A DNA stretch of 64,000 nucleotides from Armatimonadota bacterium (GCA_031459715.1 JAVKIA010000005.1:1-64000); one strand, 5' to 3'; shown: positions 37,576 through 47,430, numbered from the stretch's first letter. Notes: generated by a model not told the origin, from the sequence alone. Made by a program: numbers and translations.

Positions 37576-38460
37576 TCAGATGGAATCCCGGCGACTGCTG
37601 TACCGCTCTTCCAGCGCCAGCCACTCCGCCAGGCGGACGACGGCATCGCGGTCCTGGAAGGACACCCGCAGCTCCCCGGGGGTGAGCCCCCCGCGGCGCA
37701 GACTGGCCAGGACCTGCTGCATGCCGCGGATGGCCCCCAGCTGGAGGTCGGCGGGGAAGATAACGATCTGGTAGCCCATTGCCCGCAGCTCCTCAGGCGA
37801 AAGCAGGGGGCTCTTCCCGCTGTAGGTCAGGTTGTACAGAAGGGGCACCTGCACCGCCTCTCTGATGGCTGCCACCTCCTCCCGCGTCCGCGGCGCTTCC
37901 ACGAACAGCACGTCGGCGCCGGCCCCTGCGTAGAGCCGTGCCCGCCGCAGCGCCTCCTCCAGGCTCACCGCCAACCGAGCATCGGTGCGGGCGATGATCA
38001 CCAGGCCGGGGTCGCGCCGCGCCTCCACCGCTGCGCGGATCTTCCCCACCATCTCCTCCGCCGGGATCACTTCCTGCCCCTGGTAGTGCCCGCAGCGCTT
38101 AGGCGTCACCTGGTCCTCCAGGTGCAGCGCGGCCACGCCAGCGTCCTCGTAGAGGCGGACGGTGCGGCGGACGTTGAGGGCGCTGCCGTAACCGGTGTTG
38201 GCGTCGGCGATGACCGGGACGGCCACGGCCTGCGTGATCTGCCGTACCCGCTCCACCATCTCGCTCAGGGTCAGCAGGCCCAGGTCGGGCAGCCCGGCGC
38301 TACGGGCGATGGCGCCACCGCTGGCGTAGACCGCCTCGAACCCGGCGTCCTCGGCCAGCCGCGCGGAGAGGCCGTCGTAGACACCCACGGCCACGAGGAT
38401 CACCCCCGTGGTGAGGCGCTGGCGCAGCCGCACGCGTGCGGCGGATGCGTCGCTCACCAC
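37576..38460 (-). CDS. Isocitrate lyase/PEP-mutase family protein (PrpB-like)
   Basis: The 294-residue TIM-barrel has VGVYDGLSARLAEDAGFEAVYASGG, IADANTGYG and LEDQVTPKRCGHYQG with the catalytic Cys of carbon-carbon lyases. It probably cleaves a 2-methylisocitrate- or dimethylmalate-like acid, giving pyruvate plus a dicarboxylate. Neighbours PrpF and TctABC support a tricarboxylate pathway. Methylcitrate synthase is not in the window. GTG 38460 starts 10 bases after hflX. Confidence 0.85.
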   Translation of the reverse strand: MVSDASAARVRLRQRLTTGVILVAVGVYDGLSARLAEDAGFEAVYASGGAIARSAGLPDLGLLTLSEMVERVRQITQAVAVPVIADANTGYGSALNVRRTVRLYEDAGVAALHLEDQVTPKRCGHYQGQEVIPAEEMVGKIRAAVEARRDPGLVIIARTDARLAVSLEEALRRARLYAGAGADVLFVEAPRTREEVAAIREAVQVPLLYNLTYSGKSPLLSPEELRAMGYQIVIFPADLQLGAIRGMQQVLASLRRGGLTPGELRVSFQDRDAVVRLAEWLALEERYSSRRDSI

Positions 38461-38470
38461 ACCAGAGGGG

Positions 38471-40285
38471 TCACTGCGGCCCGCGAAGGCGCGCGGCCAG
38501 CGCCGGGGGAACTTCCGCTTCCACTTCGACCCCCTCCTCCGCGTACCGCTGCTGCAGGATGCGGCCCTGGGCGTAGATTTGCGCCAGGGTGCCAGCCTGC
38601 GCGTAGGGCACGGCCATCCGCAGGCGTACCAGGCGCTGCGGCAGCCGCTGGGCTATCCGCCGCAACAGGTTGAGCAGCCCAAGGCTATATTGGGCGGAGA
38701 TCAGCACCGCGTCGGGATGCGCCCGGGCCAGGGCCCGGCGCGCCGCCGCGGGCAGGCGGTCGATCTTGTTGAAGGCCACGACCTGCGGCCGGTCCCCCGC
38801 TCCCAGGTCAGCCAGGATGCGGTTCACCACCGCCATCTGGTGGGGCCACTGCGGGTCGGCCACGTCCACCACGTGGACAAGCAGGTCGGCGTCGACGGCC
38901 TCCTCCAGTGTCGCCCGGAAGGCTGCCACCAGATGCGTCGGCAGTTTGTGGATGAAGCCGACGGTGTCCACCAGTAACACCGTCTGGCGGTTGGGCAAGG
39001 TGACCTTCCGCACGGTGGGATCCAAAGTGGCAAAGAGCCTGTCCTCCACCAGCACCCCGGCGTGGGTGAGGGCGTTGAGCAGGGTGGACTTGCCGGCGTT
39101 GGTGTAGCCGGTGATGGCGACCACGGGATAGCCGGTGCGTCGCCGCGAGTCCCGCTGCCGGGTGCGGTGCCGGGCTACCTCGTGCAGCTCCCGGCGCAGG
39201 TCGGTGATGCGCTGCCGGATGCGCCGCCGATCCACCTCCAGCTTGGTCTCTCCAGGGCCACGGGTACCAATACCCCCTCCCAGGCGGGAGAGCCAGACTC
39301 CGCGTCCGGTCAGCCGGGGCAGGAGGTAGGTGAGCTGTGCCAGCTCCACCTGCAGCCGCCCTTCCCGCGTCTGCGCCCTCCGGGCGAAGATGTCCAGCAC
39401 CAGCGCGGTGCGGTCCACGACCTTGCGCCCCAGCTCTCGCTCCAGGTTGCGCTGCTGCGCGGGGGAGAGCTCCTCGTCGAAGATGACCAGGTCGGCGTCG
39501 TGTTCCTCGCACAGCCGCAGTAGCTCCCCCGCCTTTCCCCGCCCGATGAAGGTGGCCGCGTCCGGCCTGGATCGTGCCTGGACCAGGCTGGCGCAGACCT
39601 CGGCACCGGCTGTCTGCGCCAGCCTGGCGAGTTCCTCCAGCGAGGCGCTGGTGGGTGGGTGGGGCACCTGACCCGGAGGCGCTGCGTCGGACAGGGAAAG
39701 CCCGACCAGGATCGCCCGCTCCGGGCGCGTCACCGCCGTGGCCACAGTAGGGCTGCGCCGCAGGACGCCCTCCACCATCTTGATCCGCGGCGCCACCTCC
39801 AGGTGAACCAGAACCTCCGGCGCGTAGGGCCCCTCGACGGTCGTCTGCGGCTCAGCCCCGTCGGGGCCGGGGACCATCATGACCAGCCACCCTTCCCCGG
39901 GCCTGCCCTTGCGCGAGTCCACGACCGCCGCCAGGTCGAGGCGCGCCTCGACCACGTGTCGCCCGTCGCCCTCACCCGGAGCCCGCTCCGCCTCGGGGCG
40001 GGCGGCGATGTAGCGCAGTCCCACAAGGCGTGAGGAGGAGGCCCGGGCGGTCAGTGAGGGCAGCAGCTCCTGCCACCTGCGGCTGACCACCACCTCCCGC
40101 ACTGTTCCGTGGCGGTCCACGTAGACCCCCACCTCGCTTTTCAGGGCGTGGGCCAGGTGGGCCAGAGTGTGCAGGAGGTCGGGGGCGGCGATGCGGTCCT
40201 GGGGGACGCGCCGACGCAGCAAGGCCTGCAGCATCTGCCGATGCGCAGGGTCGACGGCTCGAGGTAGCCCCCAGATCTGCGGGAT
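38471..40285 (-). CDS. hflX: GTPase HflX, ribosome-splitting factor
   Basis: The protein has the long N-terminal domain of Gram-positive and thermophile HflX. ARSRPDAATFIGRGKAGEL and FDEELSPAQQRNLERELG are followed by RLGGGIGTRGPGETKLE and G-domain motifs GYTNAGKST, DTVGFI and NKID. The first ATG is 40234. However, homology continues upstream in frame (IWGLPRAVDP) to ATC 40285, where GGAGGTGG precedes by seven bases. I use the longer form; the true start is uncertain. It lies four bases after dapL. Confidence 0.9.
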   Translation of the reverse strand: MPQIWGLPRAVDPAHRQMLQALLRRRVPQDRIAAPDLLHTLAHLAHALKSEVGVYVDRHGTVREVVVSRRWQELLPSLTARASSSRLVGLRYIAARPEAERAPGEGDGRHVVEARLDLAAVVDSRKGRPGEGWLVMMVPGPDGAEPQTTVEGPYAPEVLVHLEVAPRIKMVEGVLRRSPTVATAVTRPERAILVGLSLSDAAPPGQVPHPPTSASLEELARLAQTAGAEVCASLVQARSRPDAATFIGRGKAGELLRLCEEHDADLVIFDEELSPAQQRNLERELGRKVVDRTALVLDIFARRAQTREGRLQVELAQLTYLLPRLTGRGVWLSRLGGGIGTRGPGETKLEVDRRRIRQRITDLRRELHEVARHRTRQRDSRRRTGYPVVAITGYTNAGKSTLLNALTHAGVLVEDRLFATLDPTVRKVTLPNRQTVLLVDTVGFIHKLPTHLVAAFRATLEEAVDADLLVHVVDVADPQWPHQMAVVNRILADLGAGDRPQVVAFNKIDRLPAAARRALARAHPDAVLISAQYSLGLLNLLRRIAQRLPQRLVRLRMAVPYAQAGTLAQIYAQGRILQQRYAEEGVEVEAEVPPALAARLRGPQ

Positions 40286-40288
40286 CGG

Positions 40289-41452
40289 CTACCCACCTCC
40301 AAAGGCCGCACGCAGGCGGTCGAGTGCCTCCTCCAGGCGGGCGTCCGGCGTGGTCAGCGACAGCCGGACATACCGCTCGCCCTGCCGACCATACCCCACT
40401 CCAGGGGTGAGGACAACACCGGTGCGTTCGAGCACCTCCGCGGCGAAGGCCGTTCCACTCCGCCCGCCCGGGGCCTGAAACCAGAGGTAGAATGTTGCCC
40501 GCGGCCTAGGCGGGTTCCAGCCCAGGGCATCCAGCGCTTCCACCACCCGGTCGCGGCGGCGCCGGAAGACCTCCAGCCGCTCCTGCACGGGCTCCTGCGG
40601 ACCCAGCAGCGCGGCGATCCCCGCCTCCTGCACCGCCCGGAAGACCCCCGAGTCGACGTTGGTCTTGATCCGGCTCAACGCGTCGATCAGCTCAGGATGT
40701 CCCACCGCGAACCCCAGGCGCCATCCGGTCATGCAGTAGGTCTTGGAGAGGGAGTGAAACTCTACCCCCACCTCCTTGGCGCCGTCCGCCTGGAGGAAGC
40801 TGGGCGGCCGGTACCCGTCGTAGGCGATCTCTGAGTAGGAGTTGTCGTGGGCGACGAATATGCCGCGGTCCCGGGCAAACCGCACCACCTCATCGAAGAA
40901 GCCAGGCGCTGCCGTGGCCGCCGTGGGGTTGTTGGGGTAGTTGAGGAACAGCAGGCGGGCCCGACGGGCGACCTGGTCCGGAACCGCGGCCAGGTCCGGC
41001 AGGTACCCCCGCTCCGGCTGGAGGGGAACGGCGACGGGCTCCCCTTCTGCCAGGATGGTCGCCGCCCTGTAGACCGGATACCCGGGGTCGGGGACGAGGG
41101 CCGCCTGCCCCGGATTCAGCACGGCCCAGGGCAGGTGGGCCAGCCCCTCTTTGGATCCGATGAGCGCCAGGACTTCCCGCTCCGGATCCAGGCGGACGCC
41201 GAAGCGCCGCCGGTACCACTCCGCCGCCGCTTCCCTGAAGTCGCGGATGCCCGGATACGGCGGATAGCGGTGCGACCGGGGATCCCGGGCCGCGCGGGCG
41301 AGGGCCTCCACGATGTGCTCTGGCGTGGGCAGATCGGGGTCGCCGATGCCCAGGTTGATCACGTCAACGCCCCGGGCCTGAAGCTCCTCTTGTTTGCGGT
41401 CCAGATCAGCGAAGAGGTAGGCGCCGATCCTGCTCAGTCGCTCCGCCTGCAT
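40289..41452 (-). CDS. dapL: LL-diaminopimelate aminotransferase
   Basis: The 387-residue class I PLP aminotransferase begins with RIGAYLFADLDRKQEELQ and INLGIGDPDLPTPEHIVEAL, as in DapL. The PLP lysine is in SLSKTYCMTGWRLGF. DapL converts tetrahydrodipicolinate to LL-DAP for lysine and peptidoglycan. Other aminotransferases of this subgroup are possible. ATG 41452 overlaps the miaA stop by one base (GTG 41455 also in frame). Confidence 0.8.
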   Translation of the reverse strand: MQAERLSRIGAYLFADLDRKQEELQARGVDVINLGIGDPDLPTPEHIVEALARAARDPRSHRYPPYPGIRDFREAAAEWYRRRFGVRLDPEREVLALIGSKEGLAHLPWAVLNPGQAALVPDPGYPVYRAATILAEGEPVAVPLQPERGYLPDLAAVPDQVARRARLLFLNYPNNPTAATAAPGFFDEVVRFARDRGIFVAHDNSYSEIAYDGYRPPSFLQADGAKEVGVEFHSLSKTYCMTGWRLGFAVGHPELIDALSRIKTNVDSGVFRAVQEAGIAALLGPQEPVQERLEVFRRRRDRVVEALDALGWNPPRPRATFYLWFQAPGGRSGTAFAAEVLERTGVVLTPGVGYGRQGERYVRLSLTTPDARLEEALDRLRAAFGGG

Positions 41453-42381
41453 CACTCCTCCGCTAGCATAGCACGGATAGTGGACGCCACTGTCTCAGGC
41501 GCGGCTTCTCCCGCGTCGATCCAGCGGATGCGGGGGTCACGGCGAAACCAGCTCTCCTGCCTCCGGGCAAACCGGCGGGTGTTGCGCTTCAGCGCCGCCA
41601 CCGCCTCGGCCAGGGTGCTGCGGCCCTGCAGGTAGGGGATGATCTCCTTGTAGCCCAACCCCTGCATGGCCGGTGCCTGCGGGGGCACGCCGCGGGCCAG
41701 CAGCTCCTCCACCTCCCTCACCAGCCCCTGTGCCAGTTGCTCGTCCACACGGTGATCGATCCGCCGGTAAAGGAGCGGCCGCGGCACCCACAGGCCGGCG
41801 ATGAGCACGCGCCACGGTCCCGGCTGCGCCTCCTGCTGCTCAGAGACGGGGCGGCCGGTTGCGGCGATGACCTCCAGTGCCCGGATGACGCGGCGCAGGT
41901 TGTGCGGGTGGATTCGCTGCGCGGCCAGCGGGTCGAGCCGCTGCAGGCGGGCGTAGAGGATCCCGGGTGCGGCCTGCTCCTGCGCCTCGGCCTGGCGGCG
42001 AAACGCCCAGTCCGGCGGCACACGCGGGATCTGCAGCCCGTCCACCACCGCACGGATGTACAGGCCGGTGCCGCCCACCAGGAGCGGCAGGCGACCCCGG
42101 CGGAGGATGTCGGTGATGGCGGACGTGGCCATCCGCTGGTACTGCGCTAGCGTGAAGACCTCGGTGGGCTCAGCGACATCCAGCAGGTGGTGCGGCACCG
42201 CGGCGCGGAGCCCGGGCGGCGGCTTGGCCGTGCCAATGTCCATGCCGCGGTAGACGGTTCGCGAGTCGGCCGCGACGATCTCGCCGCCAACCTCTGCCGC
42301 CAGGGCGGCGGCGACGGCGGTCTTTCCCGTCGCCGTCGCCCCACAGATAACCACAAGCAACGCTTCCCCTGTCCCCTCCAC
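41452..42381 (-). CDS. miaA: tRNA dimethylallyltransferase
   Basis: The 309-residue protein adds the prenyl group to A37 of tRNAs reading UNN codons. P-loop GATATGKTAVAAALA, AADSRTVYRGMDIGTAKP and VGGTGLYIRAVVDGL are family signatures. Contiguous with mutL (nine bases) and dapL, the mutS-mutL-miaA order being common. GTG 42381. Confidence 0.95.
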   Translation of the reverse strand: MEGTGEALLVVICGATATGKTAVAAALAAEVGGEIVAADSRTVYRGMDIGTAKPPPGLRAAVPHHLLDVAEPTEVFTLAQYQRMATSAITDILRRGRLPLLVGGTGLYIRAVVDGLQIPRVPPDWAFRRQAEAQEQAAPGILYARLQRLDPLAAQRIHPHNLRRVIRALEVIAATGRPVSEQQEAQPGPWRVLIAGLWVPRPLLYRRIDHRVDEQLAQGLVREVEELLARGVPPQAPAMQGLGYKEIIPYLQGRSTLAEAVAALKRNTRRFARRQESWFRRDPRIRWIDAGEAAPETVASTIRAMLAEE

Positions 42382-42390
42382 CGTTCTCCC

Positions 42391-44118
42391 TTACCGCCTC
42401 AGGAACCAGTGCTCCAGGGTCTGGCGGGAGACCCAGACCATGGTGGGGCGGCCGTGGAAGCAGGTGAAGGGGTCCTCGGTCGCGGCCAGATCTCGCAATA
42501 GCGCCTCCATCTCCTCCGGCGTCATCGGATCGCCGGCGCGCACCGCGGTATGGCAGGCGGTGGCGATGGCCAGGTGGCGGAGCACCTCGTCACCACGCCG
42601 CAGGTCGACCATCGCCCCCAGGGCCCGGCGCACCAGATCTTCTGGGGCACCCCGGGTGAGGGCGGCCGGAGTGCCGCGCACCAGGATGGTGGTCTCCCCG
42701 AAGGGCTCCAGGAGGAAGCCCAGGGCAGCCGCCGCCGGAAGGAATTCGTCCAGCACGGCCATCTCCGCGGCGGTCAGGTCGACCGGCACGGGGACGGCCA
42801 GGAGCTGGGCGGCGCTTCCAGCGCTGGCCTCGCGCAGCAGTCGTTCGTACAGCACGCGCTCGTGCGCGGCATGCTGATCGACAAGCACCAGGCCGTCTGA
42901 GGCCTCCGCCAGCAGGTACGTGGCCAGCATCTGACCCACAGGGCGCAGCGGAGGCAGGCGGCCGGCAGGTTGGGGGTAGAGCGGCTGCATCTCGGCCACA
43001 GCGCGTGTCCCTGCGCCAGGCGACACAGCCCGGGGGGGCGACCCGGGGCCCGCGTTGGACCACGCCTCCCCCACCACTGCCGGGGGGAGGCCGGACGGGG
43101 CTGCCCGTACCGCAGGGGTGGCCCGCAGGCCCTGAGGCTGGCGCAGCGCCTCCCGCACCGCGCGGACGACTGCGGCGAATATGCGGTGCTCGTCGTTGAA
43201 GCGGACCTCCAGCTTGCGCGGATGGACGTTCACGTCCACCAGGGATGGATCAAGCCACAAGAAGACGACGGCGGTGGGGAACCGTCCCGCGGGCATCAGC
43301 TCGGCGTACCCTTGCACGATCGCCCGGGAGAGCATGCGGCTGTGTACCGGCCGGCAGCCCACGTACAGGTAGTCAACCTGCCGCCCCGGGCGGGCGCGCT
43401 CGGGTCGGACCACCCAGCCCCCGACGGCCATCTCCCCTCCCCCACCCCGCAGCGGCAGCATGGCGGCGGCCAGGTCCCGTCCCAGGACCTGAGCCAGCCG
43501 CTCCTGCTGGGTGGCGGCGGGGTAGACCAGGATCTCTCGGCCGTCGTGCCGCAGCCGGAAGGTCACCGCGGGAGCGGCCAGAGCCAGGCGCTGCACCGCG
43601 TCGGCGATCAGGGCGAACTCTCGCCCTGGCGACTTGAGGAACTTGCGTCGCGCCGGGGTGTTGGCGAAGAGTTCTGTAACCGTGACCACGGTGCCGGGGG
43701 CAGTCCCCGCTGCGCTCACGACCGGAGGACGACCTCCGACGACCACCACCCGGGTCCCAAGGTCGGCGGTGGGCGGACGAGTCACCAGCTCCAGCCGGCT
43801 GACCGCGGCGATGCTCGGCAGCGCCTCTCCCCGAAAACCGTAGGTGGCCACCCGCTCCAGGTCTGCCACGTGGGCGATCTTGCTGGTGGCAAAGCGCTGC
43901 ACCGCCAGCGGAGCGTCCTGGGGGTCCATGCCGCAGCCGTCGTCGCTCACGCGGATCAGGCGCAGACCGGCCCCTTCCACCTCCACGGTGACGACCCGCG
44001 CCCCGGCATCCAGGCTGTTCTCGACCAGCTCCTTCACCACCGCCGCTGGCCGCTCCACCACCTCCCCCGCGGCGATCCGTTCGGCGACGGCCCGGTCCAG
44101 CACACGGATCCGGCTCAC
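42391..44118 (-). CDS. mutL: DNA mismatch repair protein MutL
   Basis: The 575-residue GHKL ATPase has IAAGEVVERPAAVVKELVENSLDAGA, DDGCGM and YGFRGEALPSIA. The C-terminal domain contains DQHAAHERVLYE, the endonuclease motif found in MutL proteins of bacteria without MutH. ACHTAVRAGD and FTCFHGRPT close the metal site region. So MutL is predicted to nick the DNA strand itself. GTG 44118 overlaps mutS by four bases. Confidence 0.95.
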   Translation of the reverse strand: MSRIRVLDRAVAERIAAGEVVERPAAVVKELVENSLDAGARVVTVEVEGAGLRLIRVSDDGCGMDPQDAPLAVQRFATSKIAHVADLERVATYGFRGEALPSIAAVSRLELVTRPPTADLGTRVVVVGGRPPVVSAAGTAPGTVVTVTELFANTPARRKFLKSPGREFALIADAVQRLALAAPAVTFRLRHDGREILVYPAATQQERLAQVLGRDLAAAMLPLRGGGGEMAVGGWVVRPERARPGRQVDYLYVGCRPVHSRMLSRAIVQGYAELMPAGRFPTAVVFLWLDPSLVDVNVHPRKLEVRFNDEHRIFAAVVRAVREALRQPQGLRATPAVRAAPSGLPPAVVGEAWSNAGPGSPPRAVSPGAGTRAVAEMQPLYPQPAGRLPPLRPVGQMLATYLLAEASDGLVLVDQHAAHERVLYERLLREASAGSAAQLLAVPVPVDLTAAEMAVLDEFLPAAAALGFLLEPFGETTILVRGTPAALTRGAPEDLVRRALGAMVDLRRGDEVLRHLAIATACHTAVRAGDPMTPEEMEALLRDLAATEDPFTCFHGRPTMVWVSRQTLEHWFLRR

Positions 44119-46760
44119 TGCAGGCGCTTCTCCCGCAGCCTCTGGGGGCCTCCTCGCGCGGCGCGCACCCGCTCGCGCAGCTCGCTCAGCCGGTTGAGCG
44201 CTTCCAGAGGAGTGAGGGTCTCCACGGCCAGGGCCAGCAGCTCCTGCTCCACCGGCGAAGGGACCTCAAGCGGCAGCGGAATTTGCCGCGCGCCCCGCGC
44301 CCTCCCGGGCAGGGGCGCAGCCACGCCCTCCGCGCCGGGCCCCACCGCCGCCTCCAGGTGGGCCAGCACGCGCCGCGCCTGCTCGATCACCGGAGGGGGG
44401 ATGCCGGCCAGGCGGGCCACGTGGATGCCGTAGGATCGGTCGGCCGCCCCCGCCACCACCCGGTGCAGGAAGACCACCTCCTCCCCTTCCTCCCGCACCA
44501 GGACGTTGACGTTGTGCACCCGCGGCAGCAGGGCGGCCAGCTCGGTCAGCTCGTGAAAGTGGGTGGCGAAGAGGGTACGGGCGCCGATCTGGTCGTGCAG
44601 GTACTGCACTACCGCCCAGGCGATGCTCATCCCATCGTAGGTGCTGGTGCCGCGCCCCACCTCGTCCAGGATGACCAGGCTCGCCCGAGTGGCGTTGTGC
44701 AGGATCTGCGCCGTCTCCTGCATCTCCACCAGGAAAGTGCTGCGGCCCAGCGCCGTGTCGTCGGTGGCGCCCACGCGGGTGAAGATGCGGTCGGTGATCC
44801 CCACCACCGCCTCCTCCGCGGGGACGAAGGACCCGATCTGCGCCATGATGGTGAGCAGCGCCGCCTGCCGGCAGTAGACACTCTTGCCGGCCATGTTGGG
44901 GCCAGTGACGATGAGGATGGCCCGCTGGTCGACGTCCATTTCCAGGTCGTTGGGCACAAACGCTCCGGCCGGCAGTGCCGCCTCCACCACGGGATGACGC
45001 CCGGCGCGGACCCGCAGCACCGGGGCGGTGGTCAACACCGGCCGCGTGTAGCCCCGCACCGCCGCCACCTCCGCCAGGGCGGCCAGGACGTCCCACTCCG
45101 CCAGCGCGGCAGCGGTGCGCTGAATGGCCGGGGCGTGGGCGGCAACCTCCTGGCGCACCTCCGCCACCAGGCGGGCCTCCACCTCGGCCATGCGCCCCTC
45201 CGCCCCCAGGATCTGGGCCTCCCGCTCTTTCATCTCCGCGGTGATGAACCGCTCGGCGGCGGTCAGAGTCTGCTTGCGGACGTAGTCGGGTGGCACCAGG
45301 CGCAGGTTGGGCTTGCTCACCTCGATGTAGTAGCCGAAGACCTTGTTGTAGCCAACCCGCAAGGACTTGATCCCCGTGCGCGCCCGCTCCACCGCCTCCA
45401 GGTCGGCGATCCAGCGCTTCCCCTCCCGCGCCGCGCGGCGCAGGCTGTCCAGGTCGGCGTCGTACCCGTCACGGATGACGCCGCCCTGGCGGGACGCCGG
45501 GGGGTCATCAACAATGGCCCGGGCGACTAGAGCGGCCGCGGCGGCGTGATCCTCCACCTCTCCGGCCAGATGGCGGAGCCGCGGCGCGGTCGCCTCAGCC
45601 AGCGTGGCCCGCAGCGCAGGGAGGCGCTCCAGGGAGAGCCGCAGGGTAACTAGGTCCCGCGGACCGGCAGAGCCGTGGCCGATCCGTCCCACCAGACGCG
45701 GCAGGTCAGCGATGGCCTTCAGCGCGTCGCGCACGGCGGACCGCAGCGCTGGCTGCTGCAGCAGCTCCTGGACCGCGTCCAGCCGCGCACCGATGGCGGC
45801 CTCCTCCCGCAGTGGCTGTGTCAGCCAGCTCCGCAGCAGCCGCCCGCCCATGGTGGTGACCGTGCGGTCCAGCACCTCCAGCAGGGTGTGGCGCACTCCA
45901 CCGTCGCGCTGGTTGCGCAGGATCTCCAGGTGCCGCCGGGTCCCCTCGTCCAGCACCAGGTAGTCGTCGAGCGTGTAGGTGCGCAGGCCGCGCAGGTGCT
46001 CCAGGGGACTGAGCTGCGTCTGCTGCAGGTAGTGCAGCAGGACGCCGGCAGCGGTGGTGGCCGCCGGGAGGGTGGCGCAGCCGAACCCCTCCAGGCTGTG
46101 CACGCGGAAGTGCTCCTGCAGGATGCGGCCTGCGGTGGCCGGATCCCAGCGCCACTCCTCCAGCGGGGTGAGGTGCGCTGGGGCCAGGGTGGTACGCAGC
46201 GCCTCGGCTGCCCCGGCGGAGACCAGGATCTCCCGTGGCTCCAGCCGCGCGATCTCCTCGCGCAGGCGAGGCCACTGCGCGGAAGGGACCTCGGTCACCA
46301 GGAATTCGCCGGTGGAGAGGTCGGCCGCAGCCAGACCCCAGCGCTCGCCGTGGCCAGCGAGCGCGGCCAGGTAGATGCTGGCCCGGGGCGGGAGGAGGCT
46401 CTCGTCCATCACCGTGCCCGGAGTGATGATCCGGGTCACCTCGCGGCGGACCAGTCCCTTCGCCCGCCGGGGGTCTTCCACCTGGTCGCACAGGGCCACC
46501 CGGTAGCCTCGCTCCACCAGACGGGCCACGTAGCCCATGGCTGCATGGTAGGGAACGCCGCACATGGGGATGCGCCTCCCCTTCCCCACCTCCCGCGAGG
46601 TGAGGACGATCTCCAGCTCTCGCGCCGCGGTCTTGGCGTCGTCGTAGAAGAGCTCGTAGAAGTCGCCCAGGCGGAACAGCAGCAGCGTCCCCGGCAGGCG
46701 AGCCTTCAACTGGTGGTACTGGCGCATCATGGGGGTGAGATCGTGCAGGCTCATTGCCAC
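44115..46760 (-). CDS. mutS: DNA mismatch repair protein MutS
   Basis: The 881-residue protein recognises mismatches. The N-terminal FYELF holds the intercalating Phe-x-Glu, MCGVPYHA follows, and the ATPase core has GPNMAGKSVYCRQAA and VILDEVGRGTSTYDG. Length is typical of MutS1. GTG 46760 with GAGG eight bases upstream is a better start than ATG 46754. First gene of the long minus-strand run. Confidence 0.96.
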   Translation of the reverse strand: MAMSLHDLTPMMRQYHQLKARLPGTLLLFRLGDFYELFYDDAKTAARELEIVLTSREVGKGRRIPMCGVPYHAAMGYVARLVERGYRVALCDQVEDPRRAKGLVRREVTRIITPGTVMDESLLPPRASIYLAALAGHGERWGLAAADLSTGEFLVTEVPSAQWPRLREEIARLEPREILVSAGAAEALRTTLAPAHLTPLEEWRWDPATAGRILQEHFRVHSLEGFGCATLPAATTAAGVLLHYLQQTQLSPLEHLRGLRTYTLDDYLVLDEGTRRHLEILRNQRDGGVRHTLLEVLDRTVTTMGGRLLRSWLTQPLREEAAIGARLDAVQELLQQPALRSAVRDALKAIADLPRLVGRIGHGSAGPRDLVTLRLSLERLPALRATLAEATAPRLRHLAGEVEDHAAAAALVARAIVDDPPASRQGGVIRDGYDADLDSLRRAAREGKRWIADLEAVERARTGIKSLRVGYNKVFGYYIEVSKPNLRLVPPDYVRKQTLTAAERFITAEMKEREAQILGAEGRMAEVEARLVAEVRQEVAAHAPAIQRTAAALAEWDVLAALAEVAAVRGYTRPVLTTAPVLRVRAGRHPVVEAALPAGAFVPNDLEMDVDQRAILIVTGPNMAGKSVYCRQAALLTIMAQIGSFVPAEEAVVGITDRIFTRVGATDDTALGRSTFLVEMQETAQILHNATRASLVILDEVGRGTSTYDGMSIAWAVVQYLHDQIGARTLFATHFHELTELAALLPRVHNVNVLVREEGEEVVFLHRVVAGAADRSYGIHVARLAGIPPPVIEQARRVLAHLEAAVGPGAEGVAAPLPGRARGARQIPLPLEVPSPVEQELLALAVETLTPLEALNRLSELRERVRAARGGPQRLREKRLQ

Positions 46761-46823
46761 ATATCAAACCTCGCCGGCTGCCCGGTCTCTTCGTATCACC
46801 GCAGGGGGAATCCTGCCCGGAAT

Positions 46824-46838
46824 TGGGCATATAGCCCA
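46824..46838. repeat. Short inverted repeat in the mutS divergent region
   Basis: TGGGC-ATATA-GCCCA lies between the divergent mutS and DUF305-like starts. It could be an operator. No clear promoter motifs fix its role. Confidence 0.35.
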
Positions 46839-46884
46839 CGGAGCGCCCCCGGACGCTCCACAGATCCTGCCTCGAGGTGTCACC

Positions 46885-47430
46885 ATGCGCATGACGCTTG
46901 CCCTCCTCCTGCTTGCCCTCTCGCTTCCCGTCTCCGCAGCTCCCTCCTCCGCTCCTGATCCCACCCTGGCCGCACTGGCCGCTCTGAGCGGCCCGGCGTT
47001 CGACCTCGCCTACATGCGGGCCCTCATCCCCGTGCACGAGGAGGCGGTGGAGATGGCGCTGGCGGCCACCCTGAACGCCGACCACGCCGAGCTCCTCAAG
47101 TGGAACCAGCGCGTGGTCGAGCGAAAGAACACCCAGGTACGGCAGATGCTGGTATGGCTGCGCGAGGCCGGCGCCTCGCCGGGACAGCGCTATGCCGGGG
47201 TGGCTACCTCTGCAGTGAAGAAGCTGCGCGGCCTCAAGGGTGCGGCCCTGGAGCGGTCGTACATCCCCATGATGGCCGGGCAGCTGGAACGCAGCGTCGC
47301 CCTCTCCCGCCTGGCCGCGGCGAAGGGGCACCGCCCGGAGCTCCGGGCCATGGCCGGAGAGATCGCCCGCGTGGAAGCCCAGGAGGTGACCATGCTGCGC
47401 GGCTGGCTGCGGAAGTGGTACCCGGGCTAG
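46885..47430 (+). CDS. Secreted DUF305-like helical protein
   Basis: The 181-residue protein has a signal peptide (MRMTLALLLLALSLPVSAA). Two helical halves follow: YMRALIPVHEEAVEMALA with RKNTQVRQMLVWL, then MMAGQLERSVALSRLAAA with EAQEVTMLRGWLRKW. The pattern resembles DUF305, whose members often carry a His-His pair; here it is Val-His, so metal binding is doubtful. ATG 46885. Confidence 0.6.
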   Translation: MRMTLALLLLALSLPVSAAPSSAPDPTLAALAALSGPAFDLAYMRALIPVHEEAVEMALAATLNADHAELLKWNQRVVERKNTQVRQMLVWLREAGASPGQRYAGVATSAVKKLRGLKGAALERSYIPMMAGQLERSVALSRLAAAKGHRPELRAMAGEIARVEAQEVTMLRGWLRKWYPG

